From: Luscinia megarhynchos | Taxonomy: Eukaryota > Chordata > Aves > Passeriformes > Turdidae | NCBI GenBank assembly: GCA_034336665.1 | Contig: CM067568.1 | Span: 12,190,483-12,254,482 of the forward strand | Length of the DNA: 64,000 nucleotides | Direction of reading: 5' to 3' | Part shown: positions 1 through 12,129 of the stretch, piece after piece | Layout of the letters: every line of letters begins with the position of its first letter | Numbering within the stretch: position 1 is the first letter of the stretch | Made by a program: the position numbers and the translations under genes | Notes under the pieces: generated by a model | What the model was told of the DNA's origin: nothing | The model's database searches: none | The model's input: the letters and a program-made list of their open reading frames with translations, nothing else

Positions 1-385
1 GACTTAAAGGCTCTGAAAGAATCCTCTTTCATGGCAGCAAAATAAATGTGGAGTTCAAGCAAAACTGTATTAGGGCCCTAGTTTGGGCTTATTCTCTTTC
101 TTGCCCTACTCAAGGCATGAAGGGCTCAGACAATGTTTCTCAGATAAAACCTTCCCTTTCTCTCTCATGTGGGATGGAGACAATGATGCCCATGAGTACA
201 ATGACTCTAAGTGTTACAAATCCAAACCTACACTTCTAAGTACACATTTCCAGTTGATTTCTTAATGAAAAGTTGTTTTTTTTTTGTACAAAGAAATCTG
301 TCCACACATTTAAATAATATTTAAAAACTCTTAATATTGTGGAGAGTTAAACAGAATTTGAAATGCTACTCTTCTTACAAATTTG

Positions 386-400
386 AATAATAATAATAAT
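386..400. repeat. (AAT)5 microsatellite
   Basis: Five perfect AAT units, followed by an A/T run. It is short and simple and probably polymorphic, with no function implied. Confidence 0.85.
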
Positions 401-1522
401 ATAAAAAAATCTGCTGACACAAATATATTGGAAACAAACCTATATAAAGGAGCAGTTAACCTAGAACTATTGTGAGATATATATTGTTTGACATACTTTC
501 ATATGAGCAAGCAGAAGTACCCCATCCTTTAGACTGTGGTAATGTGCCTTATTGTTAAATTCAATAGGAAAAGCTATTCATACTGTAGTATGATTGAAAA
601 GAAAATTGAATCCTTTTGATGTTATAAATGTGTCTATTACTGCATGTGCACACAAATTTTCCATGGAAATTATGGTGAAAGTAGTGGTTCTCCTAGAAAA
701 ATGCATTAGTGTTGACATGTTCAATTTTAGCCACATCAGAATATAAATACCTTTTAACCATGGTAAAATTGTTGGGAATGTACATAGTGTATCCACGTAA
801 GTCAGTTGTCTGTCTAAAATTATGTGTTCCTATGGTCCAGTTATGTTCTCTGTTTCAGCTGAAAGGGAAATTAGAAACAGTGACTCACACATCTCACTCT
901 TTTCTTGCAGTATTGTGTTTAAAATATTTCAGTATGTGGAGTATATTTTATATAGGTGTTCCTGATTATTTTTAATTTTGAAAAACCACAAAACACTTAA
1001 CAGATTTTTTGGCTATGAAGCAAAGATTGACTGTCCAGTCACTTGCATGGCAATTGGTTCTGTGTACTAAATTTTCCTGGTAATGGAGACAGTCTAGGCT
1101 CCCTTGCATTGACAAATGAATTTAAAAAACAAGGAGTGTATCCAACAGTCAAAAATTTATGGCAGTGGCACTTCCAAAGTTTGTAGTTTGTCCAGGATCA
1201 TAACTAGAAAAGGAAAGTGTTGGGTTTTTTTTCTCTCTGTGAAGCCTGCTGTATGCTGTCAACTAAAATTACACACAGTTTTAAAATCACTCAGTGCACT
1301 TTGTATAGTGGGGCACATTAAGTTATACAGTAAAATGCAATAAGAACTGACCTGACAACAGCAGACGTGAAACACTGTGTGCACTGTTCTGTAATTATAT
1401 AAAAGTGCCCATGACTTTAGGACAAAAAACTTTAATTCTTCAGAGCTCACTTGGATGTAGCTGTGGCAGGAATATTTCATGGTGTTTCAGCTCAATGAAA
1501 AACACAATATATGTTGCTTGCT

Positions 1523-1585
1523 TGTTTTTTTGCTTTGGGTGGGTGGTATTTTTGTTGGTTTTGGTTTCTCGTGGGATTTTTTTTC
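1523..1585. repeat. T/G-rich low-complexity tract
   Basis: On the plus strand this is almost all T and G, with runs of T broken by GG and GGG. It creates a meaningless hydrophobic open frame. Similar strand-asymmetric tracts recur near 20.4, 21.5, 27.0 (complement) and 58.3 kb (complement). Confidence 0.7.
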
Positions 1586-2422
1586 AGGCTTAGTAGACAG
1601 AGATTTAATTGGAAGAGTATTTTAGATATCTTGATTAAAAAAAACGTAAAAGAGCTCTGAAAGGCTTGCAGTTTCAAGTTAGATTATAGTTTTATTTAAT
1701 ACCTGATTTGTTGTTTTGTCTTCCTTGGAACTGTAGCTGAAGGAGCAATCAATGGTCGTTTTGGCATTTTTAGAAAGCAGAAACATTTTTAGAAATCAGA
1801 AGTCCAGATCTTCAACTAGAACACACAGAGGGTATTTCAGAGTGAAAATTATTTTATATCCATCTAATTTCTTCTGATATGCTGAGTTTGTTGGGCTCTC
1901 AGTACAGCTGAAATATTCTCAGTACTGCTGTGACCCTTTTGAAATATTATTACCATTTCAACTGAATGATAACTCACTAGACATGAAGAAGATTTTGAAG
2001 TTATCTAATATATAAGGTTCTTGTTGTAGTACCTGAGCACCTTTCATGAAAATTTAACACATGAATTGCTCTCTTTTAACTCTCTTATCATGGATGAACC
2101 ATAACATTATTACCATCCTTTGAATGTAAAATATATTGATGGGCATGTATTACATAAAGTATCATAGATCTGGTGTTTTGGGAAAGAATTATGTACTATT
2201 CTTTGACTCCTTCTGTCCTGTCCTTCCCTCCTCTCTCTTTCCATGCTCATCAGCTAAGTTAGTGAATATTCTCTAAATTGCTCAGAACTGGGTGGGAATA
2301 TTTACAGAGAGTGAATTATGACTGGATGCATTCCTATGCCAACATGGATTTCTTATAAAGCAGATCATTATTCTGTGTGGCATAAATAGTATTACCAGAC
2401 TGATATGATTAAAGCCAGGGAG

Positions 2423-2447
2423 TCATTAATTAGCATCTAATTAAAAG
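2423..2447. promoter_or_regulatory. Cluster of homeodomain-type TAAT cores
   Basis: Within 25 bp there are two TAATTA/TTAATTA cores, one from 2426 and one from 2438, separated by AGCATC. TAATTA is the core bound by many paired-type and Antennapedia-type homeodomains. The flank (AAAGCCAGGGAGTC) is more complex than the AT-rich background. The motif is short and such clusters occur by chance in AT-rich DNA, so this is only a candidate enhancer core. Confidence 0.2.
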
Positions 2448-3718
2448 AGACTAGTAATGTGTCCATGGATGACTGTTATTGTGCTATATTTTCCTTCATA
2501 GGAAAAAGTGGTTCAAGCTTGCAGGACAATGTTCAAGTTACTTGTCTTATAAGGTGCATAATATAATAGAGGGGAGGGGGATGAGTCTAAGTATGATTTC
2601 TCAATGTTGCTGGGAAATTCTGTGTTATATTTGAAGAAATGAAACCCTAAGTTATAGGAAAATTATAACTCAGCAAAGGATATCTAAAAATGTAAAAATA
2701 ATTTTTCTGAAAACATTCAAGGTAGATGTTTCATTGTTGTGTGACTAATAACACACATGAGTGATTTAGCTGTTAATTCACATGGAAGAAAAACAATCTT
2801 TTTGTGTAAATTCTTCACTGTGGGGCAGGAGAAGAAACTCTGTGGGAACAGTGAACATGTTTAACCATAGACTGACTCCTTTTTTGCCCTTTTCCCTGTC
2901 AACTGATTATTACCAAATCATATTGGTCTCATGGTGGTGGCTATTCAGAAGAATGTTGTGTGGATCCACAAAGCAGAGAGACAAGGGCTTAAGAAAATGC
3001 ATAAAGTGTGGGTGAAATCTCTGTACTAGGCCAGGCAGATTTGTTTGGACATGAATTAATTACAGTTTTACAGAATTGCATGATACACACTTATAGATTC
3101 TTAATGAATAACTTGATTTTCCCCTTTGTTAAAAATGCATTATTAATGCACATATAAGACCATATAAATTAAACTGCAATCAAAATATTTTTATCATTGA
3201 AAATTTCTTCTTCCAGCTTTTAGACAATGCTTTAAACTTGGTTTTGTCTTTCATGTTTGTGGCCCATACTTGACACATCATAAAGATCAGTTTGAAGACT
3301 GGAAGACTTTTTACAAATACGAATTTCAGAGGAGCTCTAAGCAATCATAACTGGTAGAAAAAATGATGAAGAAAAAGAGGAAATTGTCCCCTGTTCAAAG
3401 CTGAATATGGGCTTATTTTGCATCACCATCCAAGTTTTCAAAAAGGACATCAGAATCTTGCCTACAGATACATAGGTGCAGAAAAAAAAAGAAAAATTGA
3501 ACAGTTAAGATTTGTGTAAGTTAAATTATGTATGTTCCCATACTTTAGATATTTAATGTCTTTTGAAGTTTTTATTTTAAGTCTTTAAAGACTATTGAAC
3601 TTTAAACCATTTTGTACTTTAGTCCATCTTTGTCCAAACTTTTTTTTCTATTAGAGATTTAGATATTCTTATATAATGCATACAAAAATTGGAGCCAGAG
3701 TCAACCTTTCAAGGGCAG

Positions 3719-4490
3719 TGTAGGGAATTAGCAAGTTTTTGGGTTTTGGGGTTGCAATGATTCCTACCTGCCCCCAGTGCCAACTCAGGAGAGGACAAAT
3801 GAGGAGAGCCCCTTGCTCTGGAAAGAGGGATAACTTAAGGTCAATTAATTTTGCAGTCTGAGGTTCTTCAAGCCACGATTTTGGTCATTTAAGGCAGTGC
3901 TCCACTTCACAGGCTGCAAGTTGAGCTGAGGATTCTTATCCGAATTTCCTCCACACTGTCCTAGCATGAACAGACTCACAGGAAACTGTGATACACTTAT
4001 TAGATGGTACTAAGTGGGAAACAGAAAGGTAGAAACTTCCACAGATACTGAAGGGTTTGATTTGCAACCTTGGAAAATGCTTGGATTGATGTAAAAATAA
4101 AAGTACACAGAGATTAAGCAGAAAAATTATAGGCTTATGTTTCTCTGGTTGTAAGTAAGAATTAAGTAAGTAAGAAACTGTATAGATAAGATGTAAAGAA
4201 TTTTATAGCATAATAATGTAATTTTACAGAGTAAGCTAAGAGTTTAGGTGTTATAACAGAAGCATATGTGTGTACGTGAGACAGAAATTAATTGGATAGA
4301 AGTATAGGCAATGTGGAAGAATTAAGTAAAGGTGATGGGTTAAAAAAGCAAAATAAACTTTGTAGCAACTTTTTATTGGATTAAATGTTCTATGTGGCCT
4401 GGTAATGAAGAAACCCGTGACCACTTTGGCTATGGCTGAATTCTTGCTGCTCTAAATCTCACAACCTCGAGTCTGATGTGTTTTGGAACA
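3719..4490 (+). mobile_element. Probable solo LTR of an endogenous retrovirus (ERVL-like)
   Basis: The stretch opens with TGTAGGG and ends with TTTTGGAACA, fitting the TG...CA ends of LTRs. An AATAAA signal lies at about 4350. The last 50 bases (CTGCTCTAAATCTCACAACC, then a CTGATGTGTTTTGGAACA-type end) resemble, from memory, the U5 ends of avian ERVL LTRs. The 5' part has a G/T-rich start and then a cytosine-rich segment around 3770. I see no gag, pol or env frames beside it, so it would be a solo LTR left by recombination. Target-site duplications are not visible, so the 5' boundary is a guess and the element is old. An unrelated unique sequence is the alternative. Confidence 0.45.
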
Positions 4491-6031
4491 TTAAATCATC
4501 CTTAGCTCAAGCATGGTCCCATCCCTTCATTTAAGGTGATGATAATAGTCCTAGAGCAGTTTCTGTGGTTTTTATAAAAAAGTGTTTGTAGTCCCATATC
4601 TACATCACCAATCATCTGTTTATGTGAAAGTAGGAGTGCAATCACATCACTATTGTAAAAGCAGTAGGAGAAAATAAATTTTCTAGTTGTCTTGTCCAGG
4701 TTTATTAGAAATCAGAGGTTTAACCTTACTCTGTTTTAATCCTCAGTTAGGCCTTGTTTCTGGTTGCAAACCACATTCAAGTATAGTGTAGGCAACAGAA
4801 ACAGTGTTTTGAAACAGAAAAAAGATCTATTTCTTTTAAGGCGTTCACAGAGTTAATTGTGAGAATGTTGGGGCTTTTTTTTTGTTTCTTGTGCTCTATG
4901 GGAACACTACCTTTAAACAATTGAACTCTGCTCATTCTTTGGTCAATGCCATAGCCTTAATTCTAAAATTGCTTTTAAAAAGCAGGACAAGGGGGCAGTG
5001 GTATAATCAGAAACAAAAGTGGTACTGTCTTGATCTCTTAAAACTTTTTCCAAGATCACTGGAATATTTTCATTCAGAGCCCTCAATTCTCATCTTTAAT
5101 AACTAAACTATAGTTTCCCTCTGATTATGAAGATTATAGCTGTGATCTGTTAGATGCCAGTTAGGCAGAGCTCCCTAACTCATAGCCATGTCCTTATGAC
5201 TTTTCCAAGAAAACAATAGTTCCATTATTGGAAATTTGTTCTTCTCTGTGGTGCTGGTTTGCTTGATTTGAAACCTTGGAATTAAATGACTCTTCTGTTT
5301 TTTTTTTTATCTAAACACACCACAGCAATGTTTTTGCTCTGTCATCTGAAAAATATTATCATTGGCCAAAGTTAAGCTCTTCCACGTTCAAGAGACTCTG
5401 AAGGTCCTAAAGATAATGGGAAATTTGACAAATGGGATGGAGCCTAAACTTTGAGAAATTTGGAATTCAAATGTGCTTGTGTGTGTTTGTGCAGGGGGAG
5501 GAAATCAGAATTAGGAATTGGAAAATGTGTAGCTGAACCACTAAGTGAAAGATTTGACTGTGTCCAAACAAGCAGCTGTTTTAACTGAGCTGCAAAATGC
5601 ATTGTTTTGGTTTCAGAAGAAAATTAGCTAATTCTTATGATAAGTCATCTGGTGCAGACAAATACATTTACCATCCCCAAATGAGCCTTCGAATCAAATG
5701 GTAGTCATTGCTTGTTATAAATATTATCTTTTTCATATTGATTTTTACTTTGTAAACCAGACAGATGAAAGCCATGAAGGGTGTAAACCACAGAAACAAA
5801 ATTGGCAGGCTTCATAAAGATGCAATTCCCCCACTTCTGGGATGCATTTCATGGAAACTGTAGCTTTGGAAGTACTGCCAAGGTAGGCTTTCAAGTAGGT
5901 ATGTATATATGTGCAGAAAGAAAAAAAAATTGTAATGAAAACCAGAAAAAAATTAAATGAAAACCACAAAAAATGTTTTAAATATGATATTTTAAAAATT
6001 CAGTAGAATATTATTAGATTCTGTCACCACT

Positions 6032-6059
6032 TTATCCTTCTGTTTTGTCAGAAGGATAA
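6032..6059. repeat. Perfect 11-bp inverted repeat (hairpin)
   Basis: TTATCCTTCTG is followed by the 6-base loop TTTTGT and the exact reverse complement CAGAAGGATAA. A G-T wobble can extend it by one pair. It is too short for a miRNA precursor by itself. It may be a chance hairpin or a protein-binding dyad. Confidence 0.8.
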
Positions 6060-6854
6060 GTTTCTGTGAACTTACAAGAATTAAGTACCCTAAATTAATG
6101 TACTCCTATAGTACCTTTAGAGTAGCTCTGCTTCTTTCACTGTGATATTACATGGCTTGAATTATTTCTCATTTATTGTAAATGCACAGGACAGGAGAAT
6201 AGTGACTGAGGTATGGAGCAGTCTTGTTTGCTTGTAAAGCTTTTTCACTTATTAACTTTTTTCTAATGATCATACCCTTATTTAATAAATCTTACTAGGG
6301 TCACAGCATGAGGATAGCTGAACATAGCTCACTGCAAAAACAGCACCTAGGAAAGCTGATATCTAAAATGCCTAATCAATTTCTCACAGTTGTTGGTTGT
6401 TGTTATATCAACAGTTTAAATATTCAAACAGAAGTTAACCCTTAAACTGCTTAACAGCAGTTAAACTGCTGCCATTTACCCTGAGGTAGGGCTAAGTCTG
6501 AAAAGCTATAAAATAGGTTCCATTTGTTCACAGGTCTGTCTAAAACTGATGTGTGAATTTAATTTGGCCCAAAGTATCACTCGAGGGAGGAATCTAAGTG
6601 GAAATAGACATCCCTTTGTTGCTAACATGCAAGAAAATTAATCTCCCTAAGTGTCTTTTTACACTAAATTCGGGAAACAAATTATAATCAACAAGATCAG
6701 TGGTAAAACATAGTTGTATTCTAGGTGTTTTAAGACGCCACAAAAATGTATTTCAGGGATATATTTGATAATATTCGTGCAGATCCAGTTTTTCCATTGA
6801 GCTCCATGAAGCTGTGGGCACTCAGCATCACAGAGGGAACTGCACTGCCACCTC

Positions 6855-6868
6855 ACAGCAGAGGGTGC
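6855..6868 (+). promoter_or_regulatory. CTCF-like motif (weak)
   Basis: ACAGCAGAGGGTGC matches 12 of 14 positions of the degenerate vertebrate CTCF core CCASYAGRGGGCRS, read on the plus strand. The mismatches are at positions 1 and 12. The second mismatch falls in the critical GGGC part, which lowers the likelihood of real binding. Confidence 0.2.
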
Positions 6869-8879
6869 CTAATTACCTTTCATCCTACTTACGTTTTAAA
6901 TAGAAGGTACAAATTACTTTGTTTCTCATCAGTCAGCAAGCTGTTTATTGCAGCAAATGAGTCATGCCCTTGTATTTCTGCCATACCAGTTCAGAGGTCT
7001 ACAGGTGTGATACCAACAATCAGAGATCATATTACAGCCTGCAGGTGTAAAATTATTTTTCTTTCTTTGCATTCCTGCATAGATTTCATTTGCATTTTCT
7101 CCAGTATGCTTTCACATCCATCACCAGAAGTTCTCAGTGGTGATTACCAGCTTTTGTTGTTTTATGTTGCTTTTCTGAGTCTATTTTTAATATTGCTTCT
7201 GACTACTGCATGTGCAGGCTTGTCCCAGCAGCTCAATCCTGAGTGTCAGGCATTCAATTAAACAGGGTATTTTATTCAAGGAGACTGCAGTGTGTCTAGC
7301 CCAGTAACTATGTGAGCAAATAAGAAGGAAGGCAGGCAAATATTTCCCTTGAACATGGCATAACATCTGCAGCCAAATGTGAAAAGATCACAGGATTTGC
7401 TTTTCTTTAACATTATTATTTCTTTTCAAAGGAGTGTAAAATTTTGAGGGGTGAAGTTTAATAATGGGTGCTGCTGCAATGAAATTGGGTTTGCATGTGT
7501 GATATAAGTTTTGGATAATGCCACTCTGGTATATGCATTTTAGGGGATTTTTTGTGAGTTCTTATACAAGACCATTTTAAGGCATGCATTTTCAGGAGTG
7601 TACATACTAATCTATATGTGATATTTGGAAACTTTTACATTTCAAGCATTTTTCTTCTCCCAAACTTTTGAATCCGCTGACTTGGACACTGAAATCTGAA
7701 TGTAAAAGAATTATTCTCACGTGATTAAAAAATAATTTAATGTTCCATACTTTATACTACAAGGGTGTTATTAACAAAACATGCTCACATGAGTCGTTAT
7801 TACTTAAACTGTAAATTTCTAAGAAGCATCCCATGAATTTGTAGCTAGTGATCTATTTTCAAAAACAGCTTTATACATTTGAGATCATAGCTATATTTTC
7901 TGTTTAACTTCACCTAAACCATAGTCCTGAGGGTCATCATCAGCATTATTGTCTCGCCAGCATTATCAGCCCACTAAAGTAAAAAAAAATATAGTTTAGT
8001 TTTTGTCAGCTTGGGTCATATTGGCTGAAACTGGTTACTGAGTATTTCCAGGAATAATCAATAGTTGCAGCAGAGGGGACAGAGAGATAACACACACGAG
8101 TGTGTTTAGTAGCTGAAAACTCAAGTTTTTACCCCTTCCCTTACCACAGCTAAAGATGGGGGGTTGCATGTGCCCATGCCATAAAATACTTTTGCTTTAC
8201 TAGACACCTAAAAAAAAGATAAAGTCACTGGTGAAAACAGGATTTGGATATTTTACAAGAGATACCCTTGGTAAAAGATTTTGTCATCTAAGTGGAGCAT
8301 GCATTGTTACATATATTCAGATTTAAATTGAAAATGTAAAATATCAAATGACCTAGTAATAGCATCACTGGTAGTTTACAGGTGATTAGGACATTGACAG
8401 CTGTGTCTGTACATTTAGATGACATGCAGAATGATAACTACACCCACAGTCCCGAGCCTGCATTTCAGTTAATTGACATTCCATTGGAATAGTTTCCCCT
8501 GGAATTTATTTGCAGGTCAAATGGCAGGAACTGATGATGTAAAGTCCACAGGTCCAAAAAAATTTAACTGGACAGTACAAGTTTAATGTCTACATGCAGT
8601 ACTTGAACACTTTACAGTCAGTTGAACGTTTATTATATGAACAACCTAAATGGAATAATTTCTGAGTGAAATTTCATTAAATACTGCAGCCTTGCCTGCA
8701 TCTAACTCCCCAAGACAGAAATACAGTAAGTCATCTCTGATAACGTCTTGCTTCTCAAGATGTACTTTATTTTTAAACCTTTATGAGAAGAAATCAAAAA
8801 GATTGACTTTTTTCCCCCCTCAGTAACAGACTGCTGCCTTCTCTTCCCTCTCTAGTAAGGAAAATGCATTGTCAAGAGC

Positions 8880-9300
8880 TGGACTAACTCCTGCTGGTGT
8901 ATTAATTAATACCACCACCTGGATCTATCAGCAGCGAGACAGCCAGGTTCACACCAGGGGACAGAAAACAATCTGCACCTTGTCAGCCCTGCCACACTAG
9001 GAGCACTCACAGCTCTGCAGCCCCTGGTAATTACTGTCCCCACTGCCTGCATTTCCATTCTGATTGTTGGCACTGCCTCATCTGCCTAAAAAGGTGGGGA
9101 AAAGTGAACAAAGTGTGTCAGGCCTGGTAATTACACCACTGTCACCTCTCCCAGCCCTGGGACCCCACCAGTAAAATGGTGGCTGTCAGTCTCCTGTTAA
9201 CTGTTTCATTAAAAGGGAGTGATTATGTTAAGTTGAGTGAATGAGTTGACACTAAGAATCAGCACCTTCTGAGCAGCTGTGAAAACATTTAGACTGGATT
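8880..9300. promoter_or_regulatory. Candidate enhancer or conserved noncoding block
   Basis: This roughly 400-bp block is GC-richer and more complex than its flanks. It contains a perfect 14-bp palindrome, GTATTAATTAATAC (8899-8912), followed by the E-box CACCTG (8916-8921). The 12-mer CCTGGTAATTAC occurs twice, at 9023-9034 and 9123-9134, exactly 100 bp apart and in the same direction. Each copy has a TAATTA homeodomain core. There is no open frame of note and no known repeat. The mix of paired homeodomain cores and E-boxes is typical of developmental enhancers, but conservation cannot be tested here. Confidence 0.35.
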
Positions 9301-10504
9301 TATGTACTGAGCCTCAGTGAAATTAGAAAGGATAACCATGGGTCAAACAAATTAATAAAAATGGGAAAAATATTAATTTAAATTAATTTTGTGTAGTTGG
9401 AAGAATAGATTTGGATTCCTGAAAAGAAAATAGAGCTATATTTTTGAGAGTCTGCATATATTTAAAAGAAAGCATTTATAAAGTTGTGAACTAAACTCCA
9501 CTGAGAGGGATAGTCTAGGTTGTGTCAGCAAATTTACATTTTCAATATATTGCACACTTTTTTAAAAGTGTTTGTGATATTTATCTGTTGATATCAAACA
9601 GACCATTTCTTTCAGGACAGGAGAAGGAAACATCAGTGGGTTCTGCACAAAAATAGGCTAAGAATACATCAATAATTCTGGCCCATATTTCAGCACAGCA
9701 CAGCTCAGTGCAGGCTCTTTCTCAGGATTCCAAAGGATGAATCCACAAGTTATTAAATCTCTCTCATTTAGATTTGTTAATGTAAAAATATAATATAAAA
9801 ACTTATTTACAGTATTGTTGACAAGCTGATTTTGGATAATGTGCCAGTGATATGATTAGAGAACTTCAGACATTTGAAATTTTGTCTCCTGGAGCTTTTT
9901 CCACCACGTAATACAAAAGGAACATGTTAACAGTGTTGATACATGGAATGATAAGGCCACAGGGACAGAGAGAGATTAAAAGAGGATATCCTGTTTTAAG
10001 GTTGTGAACATCATCATCTTCATCTCTTGTGCATGTTGGAGGAGATAGGGAGGAGGTCTTTGTGAGTCAGAAATGTGGGATAAAACTGTTAAACTTAGTG
10101 CTATTTATTTTCCATTTCTGAACAGAGCCAATTTCCAGCTGCAGATCAGCTATCAGTAGTTTAGATGCATGTGGGAATTGCAGCCTTGCATGCATCATAA
10201 AGATAATGATCACTAAATGCTACTTAACAATGATGTTTGTACCTCAAACTGATCACCTGCTATGGCAAGATAGAAGAGAATTCCAAATATGTAATCATCT
10301 TGAAGTCCTAAGTATCTCCTGCTCATACCAGTAGCCAATAAAATTTGTGTATTTGTTGTATTTTATCTGATAAAAGGTAATATAGATATTTATTGCCAGT
10401 TCAGGGTAAAAAGATTCTCTCTACTTCTACTATAAAGGACAACCACCTCACCAACCAGATAGTTACTGTGAGCTCCCTATAATGTCAATTTCTCCTATGT
10501 GGCT

Positions 10505-10526
10505 TTATTATTATTACTATTATTAT
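10505..10526. repeat. Imperfect (TTA)n microsatellite
   Basis: About seven TTA units with one interruption (ACT). Confidence 0.8.
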
Positions 10527-12086
10527 CAGTTATTCTTAATGTCATCATGAATTATGGATATTTAAAATTTCCATGTGAACTGTCCCTTTTGATGGCCAAA
10601 ATTCAAGCTTGTTGAATCATAGCATTTCAAGTAGGTTCAAAGAGAATACAGAGCTTTGATGAAAGGATAGCACTTTCTGGTGATTTATTTTCCTGAATCA
10701 TTGTTAGAGAAATGCTGAGATTCCCATTTTGAGCTGTCATTCTCATAGGTAAAGTCAGCTAAATAATGTCTTCACATGGAGGTGCACAGGAAACAATTAG
10801 ATAGAAACATCTGCAGGGTTTGCTCCAAAATATTCCAAGTGGCAAAAAAATCCTGACCTGTGCACAGCATCTGCAGCAACCTGGTAGGGATTAGTTCATT
10901 GTGCAGATAAAATAGATTTTTTTACTTAATAGCACTTCTCTTGTCAATTCTACAAAGCACCTTGTAAGTGCTTTAGACAAGGCAAGGGCAAAGGTTTCAA
11001 ACAAAATAGACCTAAAAATAGAATTTGCAGTAAAATGATCATTTTATTCACACAAAAATTTCCCAATCCAGTGGTTACTGGAGAATGCCAAGACTTTATA
11101 TTTGTTTCTGTAGGAATTTATGTATTTCAAGTACAAATTTGAGAGTTTTGGTCCTTCTTTGAGAAACCTGTCAGCTTAAAGATCAACAATAATGGGGTTC
11201 ACAGTGTAACTCCCATAAATTGTAAGAAGTATTTGTTGGCTAAACAGTAGAGTTTAAAGGGTTTTAACTTCAGGATCTTCATCTAATCTGCTCAAGATTT
11301 TCTAGCCTTCAGTATTGCCTGCCAGCTCTGTGCCAGCATAAGTGCATGGAGTGGGATGGATTGAAGAGAGGGATAAATGTGTAGTTCTTCACTGCTCTGG
11401 ATGTGGAATACTTCTCTGGAGTCGGAAATGAGGCATGTGTTGTTCCTTATACCATACCTTCCAAGGTAGTTTGTTGCTCAGGAGGGCCAGGATGGTTTGG
11501 TTTTGCTTTGAAGGATTGTAAATGCTGTGCTTAAAATTACAATTTTTTATTAAATTCTCTGTTTCCCACTGTTAATTGGGAAAATAATGACCAAACCAAG
11601 AAATCAGAAACTCTCCTGTTGGTATATTCCTATCATTTATTCCTAGTATGCTTATGTTTTTCTTGCACCTGCTGCCTAAACAACCATCTGTGTATTATTT
11701 TATGTAGTTCCACACCAGTGAATTCAGAAAAATGCCATAAGTAATAGTTAAGCAAATGTGAAATAAACACAAAACTGTGAACCAGATACAGCAATGTGCC
11801 AGAGACAGTAAAATTACTGCATCACAATACTGGCAAGAAATTTTAAACACAAAGACATGACTTTTTATTTTGTTTTGGCTTGAAACCTGTTAAGGTTAAT
11901 GAGTGGAATTTTGTCTCATCTTCTCTCATCTTGAAATTGCTGTAAGCTGGTCACAAACCCTTTATATAAGTCATATAAGAGTAAGGAAAAAAGCTCTCAG
12001 CTTGAACCAAATGAGTCCATATTTCTACTGTAACAGAACATGGGAGCTTTTTAAATCCAATAGATAATAAGAAAACAATATGCTCA

Positions 12087-12129
12087 GAAAAAAAAACAAA
12101 AAAAAGAAAAAGAGAAAGAAAGAGGAAAA
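12087..12129. repeat. Purine-rich A/G low-complexity tract
   Basis: A run of A broken by G and one C. It encodes only a lysine- and arginine-rich spurious peptide. No LINE or SINE body is recognisable next to it, so I cannot call it a retroposon tail. Confidence 0.75.

Larger units (their letters stand above)
1..3718. other. AT-rich noncoding stretch
   Basis: No exon or known repeat is recognisable in this block. Open frames are all under 90 codons and unlike known proteins. It holds a short (AAT)5 run, a T/G-rich tract near 1.55 kb, and a cluster of TAAT cores near 2.43 kb, each listed separately. A purine run of two G blocks near 2.57 kb is too short for a quadruplex call. I see nothing else in it. 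Confidence 0.6.
4491..8879. other. AT-rich noncoding stretch
   Basis: No gene or named repeat is recognised. The longest open frame (plus strand, 6746-7261, 171 codons) has no familiar domain, a low-complexity hydrophobic C-terminal segment and no splice or promoter context, so I treat it as chance. The block holds a hairpin at 6032-6059 and a CTCF-like motif at 6855-6868. Confidence 0.55.

Noticed and set aside
3800..4490. Full-length endogenous retrovirus
   Set aside because: Only one LTR-like unit is visible; no gag, pol or env remnants and no second LTR within reach.
6746..7261. 171-codon plus-strand open frame
   Set aside because: No known domain, no splice or promoter context, and a low-complexity hydrophobic end. 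A rough chance estimate for stop-free runs of this length in 64 kb on six frames is near one.
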